NCBI RefSeq assembly: GCF_002879535.1
Contig: NZ_PNOT02000219.1
Span: 62,001-126,000 of the forward strand
Direction: 5' to 3'
Origin: Mesorhizobium intechi
GTDB taxonomy: Bacteria > Pseudomonadota > Alphaproteobacteria > Rhizobiales > Rhizobiaceae
Length of the DNA: 64,000 nucleotides
Made by a program: the position numbers and the translations under genes. Of the stretch, positions 24,778 to 35,662 are shown piece by piece. Every line of letters starts with the position of its first letter. Position 1 is the stretch's first letter. The notes under the pieces are model-generated. The model ran no database searches and had not been told where the DNA came from. It saw nothing but the letters and a program-made list of their open reading frames with translations.

Positions 24778-26187
24778 TCAAAGCCGGTACGCCTTCTTGG
24801 CCAGCGTGTAGGCCAATTCGCGAGCCAGCTCATGCGCCTCCTCCTCGCGCAGCCGGTGCTCGGCGACGAGGCGCGCCAGGAAGGCGCAGTCGACTCGCCG
24901 CGCCACGTCGTGGCGGGCCGGGATCGAGGGAAAGGCACGGGTGTCGTCGTTGAAGCCGACGGTGTTGTAGAAGCCGGCCGTCTCCGTCGTCATCTCGCGA
25001 AACCGGCGCATGCCTTCCGGACTGTCATGGAACCACCAGGCGGGGCCAAGCTTCAGCGCCGGGTAAACACCGGCCAGTGGCGCCAGTTCCCGCGCGTAAC
25101 TGCTCTCGTCGAGTGTGAAGAGGATCACCGTCAGGTTACGCTCCAGCCCGACGCAATCGAGCAGCGGCTTCAGCGCCGTCACATAGTCGGTCCGCATCGG
25201 GATATCGAAGCCCTTGTCGCGGCCGAACCTCTGGAAAATGGAGGGCGAATGATTGCGCCAGGAGCCGGGATGGATCTGCAACACCAGCCCGTCATCCCGG
25301 CTCATCTTGGCCATCTCGGTCAGCATCTGGGCGCGGAACAGTTTGCGCTCGCGCTCATCCTCCGAGCCGCGGCGGATGCGGTTGAACAGCTCCTGCGCCG
25401 CCGCGTCGGAGAGATTGGCGGTCTCCGCCGTCGGATGGCCGTGATCCGAAGACGTCGCGCCATAGTCCTTGAAGAACGCGCGCCGCTGGCGATGCGCGTC
25501 GAGATAACCGGCCCAACTGCCCGTGTCGCAGCCGGTGATCTCGCCGAGCCGGTCGAGATTGGCCGAAAAACCCTCGAAATCGGGATCCACGACCGAGTCC
25601 GGCCGATAGGCGGTGACGACACGGCCCTCCCAGCCGCTGTCGCGGATCATCTTGTGCCATTTGAGATCGTCGAGCGCGCCGTCGGTCGTGGCGATGGCTT
25701 CGATGTTGAAGCGCTCGAACAAGGCGCGCGGACGGAAATTCTCCCACTGCAGCACCGTCGCGATCGTCTCGTAATGGCGGTCGGCGGTCGTTGCATCCAG
25801 CGGCTCTTCGATGCCGAACAGATGCGCCAGCACATGGTCGAACCACAGCCGGGTCGGCGTACCGCGAAACAGGTAATAGTGCTCGGCGAAGCGCCGCCAG
25901 ATCGTCCTGCCGTCGGTCTCCACCGTGGCGCCGTCAAGCGTCGCCACGCCGAGATCCTCCAGCCGCACGCCCTGGCTGAACAGCATGCGGAAGATGTAGT
26001 GGTCGGGCACGATGAGCAGTTGCGCCGGATCCGGGAACGGCTCGTTTTGTGCATACCATCGCGGATCGGTATGGCCGTGCGGGCTGACGATGGGCAGGTC
26101 CTTGATGCCGGCATAGAGTTCGCGGGCAAGCGAGCGCGAATGCGCTTCGGACGGAAACAGCAGGTCCGGATCGGTCAGCGCTACCAT
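24778..26187 (-). CDS. uxaC: glucuronate/galacturonate isomerase UxaC
   Basis: A 469-residue uronate isomerase that interconverts D-glucuronate and D-fructuronate (or galacturonate and tagaturonate). It carries the UxaC hallmarks PHGHTDPRWYA near the N-terminus, then LFRGTPTRLWFDHVL and the C-terminal GFNDDTRAFPSIPARHDVAR. Length matches the family. ATG 26187 was chosen because upstream residues are not UxaC-like and overlap the divergent gene. It is the first gene of a leftward uxaC-kduD-cupin unit, 139 bases from the divergent uxuB-like gene. Confidence 0.95.
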   Translation of the reverse strand: MVALTDPDLLFPSEAHSRSLARELYAGIKDLPIVSPHGHTDPRWYAQNEPFPDPAQLLIVPDHYIFRMLFSQGVRLEDLGVATLDGATVETDGRTIWRRFAEHYYLFRGTPTRLWFDHVLAHLFGIEEPLDATTADRHYETIATVLQWENFRPRALFERFNIEAIATTDGALDDLKWHKMIRDSGWEGRVVTAYRPDSVVDPDFEGFSANLDRLGEITGCDTGSWAGYLDAHRQRRAFFKDYGATSSDHGHPTAETANLSDAAAQELFNRIRRGSEDERERKLFRAQMLTEMAKMSRDDGLVLQIHPGSWRNHSPSIFQRFGRDKGFDIPMRTDYVTALKPLLDCVGLERNLTVILFTLDESSYARELAPLAGVYPALKLGPAWWFHDSPEGMRRFREMTTETAGFYNTVGFNDDTRAFPSIPARHDVARRVDCAFLARLVAEHRLREEEAHELARELAYTLAKKAYRL

Positions 26188-26326
26188 GGGGAAAGCGGCT
26201 CCTCCAGTCTGGATAGCGGTACGTTCGGGCCAAAGGGATGTCAATGTGCGTTGGCAAAGCGGCATCCTTGCGGCAGGCGCGAACAGGTGTTACCCCGCCT
26301 GTGATCCACAGCCCCCCAGCCCCGGT

Positions 26327-27835
26327 ATGCTGATGACCAGAAGCCATCTGTCCGACGCCACGCTCCAGAAGCTGCCCGCCGGGACCAAGATCCCTGCATA
26401 CGACCGCGGCCACATTGCTCCAGGCATCGTGCATCTGGGAGTCGGCGCCTTCCATCGCGCGCATCAGGCCGCCTATGTCGACGAGTGCCTGGCGGCGGGC
26501 GATATGGAGTGGGGCATAACAGGCGTCTCCTTGCGCAGCCCTGATACGCGCGATGCGCTGTCGCCGCAGGACGGGCTCTACACGCTGGCGATCCGCAGCA
26601 GTGGCGAGGAGGAGTTGCGCGTCATCGGCTCGATCCAGTCGATGCTGGTTGCGCCGGAAGATCCGGGCGCGGTGCTGGCCGCGCTGACCGATCCGCACAC
26701 CCGCATCGTCACGCTGACCATCACCGAGAAGGCCTATCTCAGGGCCGCGGGGGGCGGGTTGGACGTCGCCCATCCCGACATCACCCACGACCTGGCCAAT
26801 CCGCAGCTGCCGAAGACGGCGCACGGTTTCCTAGCCGAGGCGCTTGCCAGGAGGCTGGCCGCCGGCACCCCGCCCTTTACCGTGCTGTGCTGCGACAACC
26901 TGCCGGCCAACGGCGCCACACTGCATCGGCTGCTGACCGAATTCGCCGAGCTGCGCGATGCCAGGTCTGCCACGGCAGGCGATACCATGATCGCCGACCA
27001 TATCGCGAATGCGGTCGCCTTTCCGTCGAGCATGGTCGATCGCATCGTGCCGGCAACCACCGACGCCGACCGGGCACGCATCGCTGGCGAACTCGGTGTC
27101 GACGATGCCTGGCCGGTGATGACCGAGCCCTTTCGCCAATGGGTGGTCGAGGACAATTTTCCGGCGGGCAGGCCGGACTGGGAAAAGTTCGGCGTCACCA
27201 TGGTCGGCGACGTCGGCCCCTTCGAGGACATGAAGCTCAGGCTCCTCAACGGCGCGCATTCGGGCGTCGCCTATCTCGGTCTGCTCAGCGGCCACGCCAC
27301 GGTCGACCGCGCTTTCGCCGATCCGGCGATCCGGAAGTTCGTCGACGGGCTGTGGGCCGAGGCCATCCCGACATTGCCGGAAGGTGCCGGGCTCGACACA
27401 TCGACCTACACGGCCGAGCTAGCCGAGCGTTTTTCAAACACCGCGCTCGCCCACCGCACGGCGCAGATCGCCAATGATGGCAGCCAGAAACTGCCGCAGC
27501 GCATCATCGCCTCAGCCCTCGAATGCCTCGAAGCCGGCACCGAGTTCGTGCATCTCACGCTAGTGGTGGCGGCCTGGATCGCCGCCTGCGCCGCGCGCGG
27601 AAAAACCTTGCCCGAAGGCCATTTCACCGATCCGCTCGATGCGGCCTTGACGGCGCTTTTGGACCAGCAATTGCCAGCGAACGAAACCGTGACGGCGGTG
27701 TTCGACCTGGCCGGCTTCGCCGGGGACCACGCCGAGCGTCAGACCCTGATCGAGATCACGGCGGTGCATCTGGTCCACCTGCGGCGCGACGGCCCGACGC
27801 TGGCCTTCGCAGCGCTTGGTATAGAAGGCGAGTAG
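26327..27835 (+). CDS. uxuB: fructuronate reductase / mannitol dehydrogenase family
   Basis: A 502-residue polyol-specific long-chain dehydrogenase. The NAD-binding segment is GIVHLGVGAFHRAHQ. Later parts include PSSMVDRIVPATT and LLNGAHSGVAYLGLLSG, standard for the UxuB/mannitol 2-dehydrogenase family. In this context it most likely reduces D-fructuronate to D-mannonate, the step after UxaC. Mannitol oxidation is the alternative. The start is ATG 26327 or 26333. The promoter should lie in the 139-base divergent gap, where no operator was identified. Confidence 0.85.
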   Translation: MLMTRSHLSDATLQKLPAGTKIPAYDRGHIAPGIVHLGVGAFHRAHQAAYVDECLAAGDMEWGITGVSLRSPDTRDALSPQDGLYTLAIRSSGEEELRVIGSIQSMLVAPEDPGAVLAALTDPHTRIVTLTITEKAYLRAAGGGLDVAHPDITHDLANPQLPKTAHGFLAEALARRLAAGTPPFTVLCCDNLPANGATLHRLLTEFAELRDARSATAGDTMIADHIANAVAFPSSMVDRIVPATTDADRARIAGELGVDDAWPVMTEPFRQWVVEDNFPAGRPDWEKFGVTMVGDVGPFEDMKLRLLNGAHSGVAYLGLLSGHATVDRAFADPAIRKFVDGLWAEAIPTLPEGAGLDTSTYTAELAERFSNTALAHRTAQIANDGSQKLPQRIIASALECLEAGTEFVHLTLVVAAWIAACAARGKTLPEGHFTDPLDAALTALLDQQLPANETVTAVFDLAGFAGDHAERQTLIEITAVHLVHLRRDGPTLAFAALGIEGE

Positions 27836-27862
27836 TCGAGTCAGGCCCGGTGCGGTTCGGGC

Positions 27863-28822
27863 CTATTTGCTGACCGACCCATCCAGCGTCTGCCTCGAGG
27901 AGTAGTCCGTGCCTTGCGAATTCCAGAATAATCGCGCGGCCTTGCCGACGAGATTTTCGTAGGGAACGAAGCCGACCGTGAACCGACTGTCGGAGGCATT
28001 GTCCCTGTTGTCTCCCAGCACGAAATAGTGGCCTTCGGGCACTTCGAACACGCGCGTGTTGTCGCCAATCGAGTTGTCAGCCAGGTCGAGAACGAAATGG
28101 CTGACGCCCCCCGGCAGGGTCTCCCTTTGAAGCTTGGCTGGCCTCTCCTCGTACAAGAACGTGCCGGCATCTTCGAGACCGACGGCCACATCGTTGATGT
28201 GAAGCACGCCGTTGACCATCTGAATCCTGTCGCCGGGAAGGCCGGCAATTCGCTGGATGTAGTCCACCCTAGGGTCTTGCGGGAATTTGAACACCACGAC
28301 ATCCGCACCGTATATGCGTCCTTCTATCGGCAACAGACCGAACGGAACGCTGTAACGGCTGTAGCCGTAGACGAATTTGGAGACGAAGAGATGGTCACCC
28401 ACCTGCAATGTCGGCACCATGCTGCCGGACGGAATCGAAAAAGGCTGGAACAAAAACGAGCGGATCACCACCGCGGGCACGGTTGAGGAGAGCAGCACGA
28501 ATACCAGTACCCAGAACCCATGAGCGTACCATTTGGCCGGCTTGAACCGGGACGCGAACGGCACGACGAGCGCCACCCAGATGATCATCAAGCCGATACT
28601 TGAAAGGTTGGCCAGCCGCGCAAGATCGACGCCCGGCAACACCGGAAAGCCGATGTAGATAATCGCGAAACTGAGGATGCTGATCACCACCAGGCTCGCG
28701 AGCGCCGGCCTGCCGGCGCCGATCCACAGAAATCCACCGACTGGCCCGCCAAAGGCTGACACCAGGGCGGCCGACCACCGCGATCGCGAAACTGTCTGTC
28801 GCTGGCTTGTTTGCTGTGTCAT
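27863..28822 (-). CDS. lepB: signal peptidase I-like protein, catalytic Lys replaced by Gln
   Basis: A 319-residue S26 peptidase-like membrane protein. Several hydrophobic segments precede the catalytic box PSGSMVPTL (Ser134 nucleophile) and box E GDNRDNASDSR is intact. In box D, YIQRIAGLPGD has Gln190 where YIKR Lys is the general base in signal peptidases. The codon is CAG at 28253-28255. The protein may be a pseudo-peptidase, a paralog with another base, or a recent mutant of the only lepB. ATG 28822 is preferred over a longer frame. It lies downstream of the atp operon terminator. Confidence 0.85.
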   Translation of the reverse strand: MTQQTSQRQTVSRSRWSAALVSAFGGPVGGFLWIGAGRPALASLVVISILSFAIIYIGFPVLPGVDLARLANLSSIGLMIIWVALVVPFASRFKPAKWYAHGFWVLVFVLLSSTVPAVVIRSFLFQPFSIPSGSMVPTLQVGDHLFVSKFVYGYSRYSVPFGLLPIEGRIYGADVVVFKFPQDPRVDYIQRIAGLPGDRIQMVNGVLHINDVAVGLEDAGTFLYEERPAKLQRETLPGGVSHFVLDLADNSIGDNTRVFEVPEGHYFVLGDNRDNASDSRFTVGFVPYENLVGKAARLFWNSQGTDYSSRQTLDGSVSK

Positions 28823-28850
28823 CGGCCCCCCAGCCAACTGTCCAACAAAC

Positions 28851-28876
28851 AAAAAAGCGAGGCAAGGCCCCGCTTT
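28851..28876 (-). terminator. intrinsic terminator after the atp operon
   Basis: On the minus strand a 9-bp stem (AAAGCGGGG / CCTCGCTTT, one G-U pair) with a 5-base loop ends in TTTTTTG. It lies 48 bases after the atpC stop, closing the ATP synthase operon. Confidence 0.75.
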
Positions 28877-28923
28877 CAATGTCTTGTCCGAGAGATGGAT
28901 CGACCTGTCGCCTCAGGCGGATT

Positions 28924-29331
28924 TCAGGCCGGCAGAATCGCGCCTTCCAGCGTGGTCAGCTGGCTGAGGAACTGCTCGGCCTTGCTGCGCGCCTGGTCGT
29001 CCTTGGCGTCGGCTGCATCTTCCTTGGCTTCCTGGATGCGGCGGGCGAGATCGGCGCGGTCGACATCCTTGACCGCCACAGCCGATTCGGCCAGCAGCGT
29101 GCAGCCGGCCGGAACGATGTCTGCGAAGCCGCCGAACACGACATAGCGCTCTTCGCTACCTGAGGCGGCCTTCACCGTGACGACACCCGGCTTGATGGTG
29201 GTCATGACCGGCGCGTGATGCGCCATAACGGTCATCTCGCCCTCGGCGCCCGGAATGACGACGGATTCGACCTCGGCGGAAACCAGCAGGCGCTCCGGCG
29301 AGACCAGTTCGAATTTGAAAGCTTCAGCCAT
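28924..29331 (-). CDS. atpC: F1F0 ATP synthase epsilon subunit
   Basis: A 135-residue epsilon subunit of the central stalk, inhibitor of ATP hydrolysis. It begins with FKFELVSPERLLVSAEVE, then the beta-sandwich GAEGEMTVMAHHAPVMT and a C-terminal two-helix part (RADLARRIQEAKEDA). Length is typical. It is the last gene of the operon, 109 bases after atpD, where a partly complementary repeat lies. Confidence 0.96.
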   Translation of the reverse strand: MAEAFKFELVSPERLLVSAEVESVVIPGAEGEMTVMAHHAPVMTTIKPGVVTVKAASGSEERYVVFGGFADIVPAGCTLLAESAVAVKDVDRADLARRIQEAKEDAADAKDDQARSKAEQFLSQLTTLEGAILPA

Positions 29332-29440
29332 GTCAATCTAGCGAGTAGGGAATAGTGACTGGGAAGTAGGGAGAGAGGGCACGGCCCCGATCACCCGGCT
29401 GCTGTTCACTACTGACTACTAACTACTCCTATTCCCTTGA
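29332..29440 (-). other. atpD-atpC intergenic element with short repeats
   Basis: The 109-base gap holds an inverted repeat (GGGAATAG at 29348-29355 with CTATTCCC at 29429-29436) and runs of ACT-like units (ACTACTGACTACTAACTACT). It could fold as an mRNA hairpin reducing atpC output relative to atpD. Confidence 0.35.
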
Positions 29441-31976
<2,536 letters not shown>

Positions 31977-32008
31977 GCTTCAAACCTGATCCCGTCTTGT
32001 CGCTTCGC

Positions 32009-33538
32009 TCAGGCGAAGGTCTTGGCGAAAGCGTCGATCTCTGCCTTCAGCTTGGCGCGCAGATCGTCCGACAGCGCCTTTTCCTTGCGGATGGCGTCGA
32101 GAACGTCCTTGCCCGCCGCACGCATGTGGCTGAGCAGGCCATGCTCGAACTTGCCGACCTGGTTGACCGGCAGCTTGTCGAGATAGCCGTTGACGCCGGC
32201 GAAGATCACCGCGACCTGCTCTTCCGTCTTCAGCGGCGAGAATTGCGGCTGCTTCAGGAGTTCGGTCAGGCGCGATCCGCGGTTGAGCAGGCGCTGGGTG
32301 GCGGCGTCGAGATCCGAGCCGAACTGCGCGAAGGCCGCCATTTCGCGGTACTGCGCGAGCTCGCCCTTGATCGAGCCGGCAACCTGCTTCATCGCCTTGA
32401 TCTGCGCCGAGGAACCGACCCGCGACACCGACAGGCCGACGTTGACGGCCGGACGGATGCCCTGGAAGAACAGGTTGGTTTCGAGGAAGATCTGGCCGTC
32501 GGTGATCGAGATCACGTTGGTCGGGATGTAGGCCGACACGTCGTTGGCCTGGGTTTCGATGACCGGCAGAGCCGTCAGCGAGCCATTGCCCAGATCGTCA
32601 TTGAGCTTGGCGGCGCGCTCGAGCAGGCGCGAATGCAGATAGAAGACGTCGCCCGGGTAGGCTTCGCGGCCCGGCGGGCGGCGCAGCAGCAGCGACATCT
32701 GGCGATAGGCGACGGCCTGCTTCGACAGATCGTCGTAGCTGATCAGCGCATGCATGCCGTTGTCGCGGAAATATTCGCCCATGGTGCAGCCGGCGAACGG
32801 CGCCAGGAACTGCATCGGCGCCGGATCGGAAGCGGTGGCGGCGACGATGATCGAATATTCGAGCGCGCCGCGCTCTTCCAGCACCTTGACGAACTGCGCG
32901 ACGGTCGAGCGCTTCTGGCCGACGGCGACGTAGACGCAGTAGAGCTTTTCCTTCTCGGGGCCGTTGTCGTGCACCGACTTCTGGTTGAGCATCGTGTCGA
33001 GGATGATGGCGGTCTTGCCGGTCTGACGGTCACCGATGACCAGTTCGCGCTGGCCGCGGCCGACCGGGATCAGCGCGTCGATGGCCTTGAGGCCGGTCGA
33101 CATCGGCTCATGCACCGACTTGCGCGGGATGATGCCGGGCGCCTTGACGTCGACGCGCTTGCGTTCGGTCGCCTTGATCGGGCCCTTTCCGTCGATCGGG
33201 TTGCCGAGCGCGTCGACGACGCGGCCGAGCAGGCCCGGACCGACCGGAACGTCGACGATGGCGCCGGTCCGCTTGACGGTGTCGCCTTCCTTGATGTCAC
33301 GGTCGGCGCCGAAGATGACGACGCCGACATTGTCGGCTTCGAGGTTGAGCGCCATGCCGCGGATGCCGCCGGGGAATTCGACCATTTCGCCGGCCTGGAC
33401 ATTGTCGAGGCCGTAGACGCGGGCGATACCGTCACCGACGGACAGCACCTGTCCAACTTCGGAGACCTCGGCCTCCTTGCCGAAATTCTTGATCTGGTCT
33501 TTCAGAATAGCGGAAATTTCCGCGGCGCGGATGTCCAT
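32009..33538 (-). CDS. atpA: F1F0 ATP synthase alpha subunit
   Basis: A 509-residue alpha subunit. The P-loop is GDRQTGKTA, the [15 protein letters not shown] segment and the C-terminal SRV/SRVGS region are intact. It forms the non-catalytic nucleotide sites of F1. Its ATG overlaps the atpH stop (TGATG at 33538). Confidence 0.97.
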   Translation of the reverse strand: MDIRAAEISAILKDQIKNFGKEAEVSEVGQVLSVGDGIARVYGLDNVQAGEMVEFPGGIRGMALNLEADNVGVVIFGADRDIKEGDTVKRTGAIVDVPVGPGLLGRVVDALGNPIDGKGPIKATERKRVDVKAPGIIPRKSVHEPMSTGLKAIDALIPVGRGQRELVIGDRQTGKTAIILDTMLNQKSVHDNGPEKEKLYCVYVAVGQKRSTVAQFVKVLEERGALEYSIIVAATASDPAPMQFLAPFAGCTMGEYFRDNGMHALISYDDLSKQAVAYRQMSLLLRRPPGREAYPGDVFYLHSRLLERAAKLNDDLGNGSLTALPVIETQANDVSAYIPTNVISITDGQIFLETNLFFQGIRPAVNVGLSVSRVGSSAQIKAMKQVAGSIKGELAQYREMAAFAQFGSDLDAATQRLLNRGSRLTELLKQPQFSPLKTEEQVAVIFAGVNGYLDKLPVNQVGKFEHGLLSHMRAAGKDVLDAIRKEKALSDDLRAKLKAEIDAFAKTFA

Positions 33539-34098
33539 CAGCCGACCTCTTTCAGTGCAAGCTTGAGCGAATTGAGTTTGGTTTTGAGCGACGTATCGAT
33601 CTGGCGCGAGCCCATCTTGACCACCAGCCCGCCGAGCAGCGATGGATCGACGGTGACGGAGATGGCCACGTCCTTGCCGGCGACGCTTTTCAGCGCAGCC
33701 TTGAGTTCGGTCTGCTGGGCAGCCGTCAGTTCGTGCGCCGACGTCACTTCAGCAGCGGTCTCGCCACGATGCTCGGCGGCGATCTGGCGGAACGCCTTGA
33801 TCATGCCGGGCACGGCGAACAGGCGGCGGTTGCGGGCGACGACGCGCAGGAAATTACCGGTGAGGCCGGTGATCCCTGCCTTGTCGGCGATCGCCGCGAT
33901 GGCCTTGGCCTGCTCCTCGCTGGAGAACACCGGGCTGTTGATGAGCCGGGTCAGGTCGGGACTGCCCGCGAGCATCGCCTCGAAACTGTTGAGGTCGGAC
34001 TCGACCTTGGCCACGGAATTTGCCTGCAGGGCGAGTTCGAACAACGAACCCGCGTAGCGTTCTGCGACACCTGAGATTGGCGATGACGATTGAGCCAC
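33538..34098 (-). CDS. atpH: F1F0 ATP synthase delta subunit
   Basis: A 186-residue delta subunit linking F1 to the stator. The protein begins at GTG 34098 ([20 protein letters not shown]), the usual start. The longer frame from TTG 34188 is not conserved-looking. Helical N-domain and C-terminal [14 protein letters not shown] segment are typical. First gene of the operon. Confidence 0.95.
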   Translation of the reverse strand: MAQSSSPISGVAERYAGSLFELALQANSVAKVESDLNSFEAMLAGSPDLTRLINSPVFSSEEQAKAIAAIADKAGITGLTGNFLRVVARNRRLFAVPGMIKAFRQIAAEHRGETAAEVTSAHELTAAQQTELKAALKSVAGKDVAISVTVDPSLLGGLVVKMGSRQIDTSLKTKLNSLKLALKEVG

Positions 34099-34159
34099 GG
34101 ACCGTCTTTTCTCTTGTCTGACAGGCCGCAGATTGTTGGCGCGAGCAAAAACTCTGGCT

Positions 34160-34188
34160 AAATCTTTGACCTTACTGCATTTTTTCAA
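34160..34188 (-). promoter_or_regulatory. possible atp operon promoter
   Basis: On the minus strand, TTGAAA (34183-34188) and AGATTT (34160-34165) are 17 bases apart, upstream of atpH GTG. The -10 is weak. Other sites in 34100-34344 are possible. Confidence 0.3.
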
Positions 34189-34344
34189 GCACGGAGGCGC
34201 GGCTTCCGCTATCCCCGGCCGAAAGTCGATTGCCGTCTAGCACAGGCATTTTAAGACCGCAATGCGTCGTTCCGCATGCTTTTCAGGCACTATTGTCGCA
34301 TCCGGCGAAAGACTCGCGCCTTATGCGCCGGAATAGCCTTGGAT

Positions 34345-34740
34345 TCAGGGCACAAAGCCGAAGGCAAAGGCGAGCGGCAACGCCGCCAGGACCAATTCCA
34401 CCACAATGGAAACCCAATTGAAAGGTGTGTTGGCGCCATCCGACATCATCGACAGCAGCCGGCCGAAGGCCGTGAACAGCCAGGAGAAGCCGAGCGCCAT
34501 GTAAACCAATGGCTGCGCCAAGAGGATGCAGCACAGGCCGACGCCGAGATAGAAGCCCGACATCCTGCCGCGCCCCTCGGCGATCGCCGCCGCTTTGTCC
34601 GGCCTCGCCTGCAGGCGCAGGATGCGGAAGGCCTGCCCGGGCGCCAGGAAAAACACAAGCCCGAGCAGCACGGTGACGACGGCGCTCGACCAAGCCAGCC
34701 ATTCGCCCTGGCTCGTCGGCCATGGAAGCGCAAAATCCAT
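34345..34740 (-). CDS. small membrane protein, phage-infection-protein-like
   Basis: A 131-residue protein with four hydrophobic segments (EWLAWSSAVVTVLLGLVFF, then GFYLGVGLCCILLAQPLVYM and two more). It resembles the AGROH133_08824-type family of Rhizobiales small membrane proteins found near priA and atp genes, some labelled phage infection protein. Function unknown. ATG 34740 has GAGGGG upstream. Confidence 0.5.
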   Translation of the reverse strand: MDFALPWPTSQGEWLAWSSAVVTVLLGLVFFLAPGQAFRILRLQARPDKAAAIAEGRGRMSGFYLGVGLCCILLAQPLVYMALGFSWLFTAFGRLLSMMSDGANTPFNWVSIVVELVLAALPLAFAFGFVP

Positions 34741-34827
34741 ACTGTCCCCTCGGAATGCCTGCTTTGAAATCGCGGGCATTCTAGCCGAGGAAAAGCGCCG
34801 CGCCAGATGGCATCAGGCACTTTCAAA

Positions 34828-34894
34828 GCAATGCCAGGAAAAGTGTGAAACGGTTTTCCCGGGAAAAACGCGTGGCGTTTTCCCTGGGAATTGC
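34828..34894. repeat. dispersed imperfect palindrome, copy C
   Basis: Starts GCAATGCCAGGAAAAGTGTG and ends with GGAATTGC (34887-34894). It contains the core AGTGTGAAACGGTTTT and an extra inner inverted repeat (GGGAAAAACGC / GCGTTTTCCC). It lies between the small membrane protein and the racemase gene. Confidence 0.6.
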
Positions 34895-34915
34895 GTCAGG
34901 AAGAATGAGAGCGCG

Positions 34916-35611
34916 TCAACCGAGCGCGAATTCCACCGCCGCCTCGGCGTGGATGCGTGTCGTGTCGAAAACCGGAATGTCGAAATCATCCTGTCCGATC
35001 AGCATGGTGATCTCGGTGCAGCCCATGATGATGCTGTCGGCGGCCTCTTCGCGGCGCAGACGTTCGGCCTCTTCCATATAAGCGGCCTTCGAGGCTTCGC
35101 TGACGATGCCCTGGCAGAGCTCGTCATAGATGACGCGATGCACCATGTCGCGCCCGGCCGCATTGGGCACGACAGGCGACAGGCCGTATTTGTCGGCGAG
35201 CCGGCCCTTGTAGAAATCCTGCTCCATGGTGAAGCGCGTCGGCAGCAGTGCCGGGCGCAGCATGCCGGTACGCTTGACCGCCGAGGCCGTGGCGTCGGCG
35301 ATATGGATCAAGGGGATCGACACCGACGCCTGCACCTGGTCGGCCAGCCTGTGCATGGTGTTGGTGCACAGAACCAGGCCTTCCGCGCCGCCCGCCTCCA
35401 GCTTGCGCGCGGCTTCGATCAGAAGCACGCCGGCGCCGTCCCAATCGCCATGATGCTGCCGCTCGGCAATCTCGGCGAAATCGAAAGACCACAAAAGCAG
35501 TTTCGCCGAATGCAACCCGCCGAGGCGCTCGCGCACGATTTCGTTGAGCAGGCGATAGTAGATGGCGGTCGATTCCCAACTCATGCCACCGAGCAGGCCA
35601 AGGGTTTTCAT
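34916..35611 (-). CDS. aspartate/glutamate racemase family protein
   Basis: A 231-residue cofactor-independent racemase-fold protein. It starts MKTLGLLGGMSWESTAIYY, and the two catalytic Cys lie in CTNTMH and GCTEITML. The family interconverts L- and D-aspartate, glutamate or related compounds. Substrate cannot be assigned. ATG 35611 was chosen because GGAAG precedes it. Confidence 0.8.
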   Translation of the reverse strand: MKTLGLLGGMSWESTAIYYRLLNEIVRERLGGLHSAKLLLWSFDFAEIAERQHHGDWDGAGVLLIEAARKLEAGGAEGLVLCTNTMHRLADQVQASVSIPLIHIADATASAVKRTGMLRPALLPTRFTMEQDFYKGRLADKYGLSPVVPNAAGRDMVHRVIYDELCQGIVSEASKAAYMEEAERLRREEAADSIIMGCTEITMLIGQDDFDIPVFDTTRIHAEAAVEFALG

Positions 35612-35662
35612 GTGATCTTCCATTTTCTCGCTGGCCAGCAGCCTATCGCCGATATGGCGGCC

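Noticed and set aside
23986..26304. Rightward ORF of 772 codons
   Set aside because: Antisense to the kduD-like gene and uxaC.
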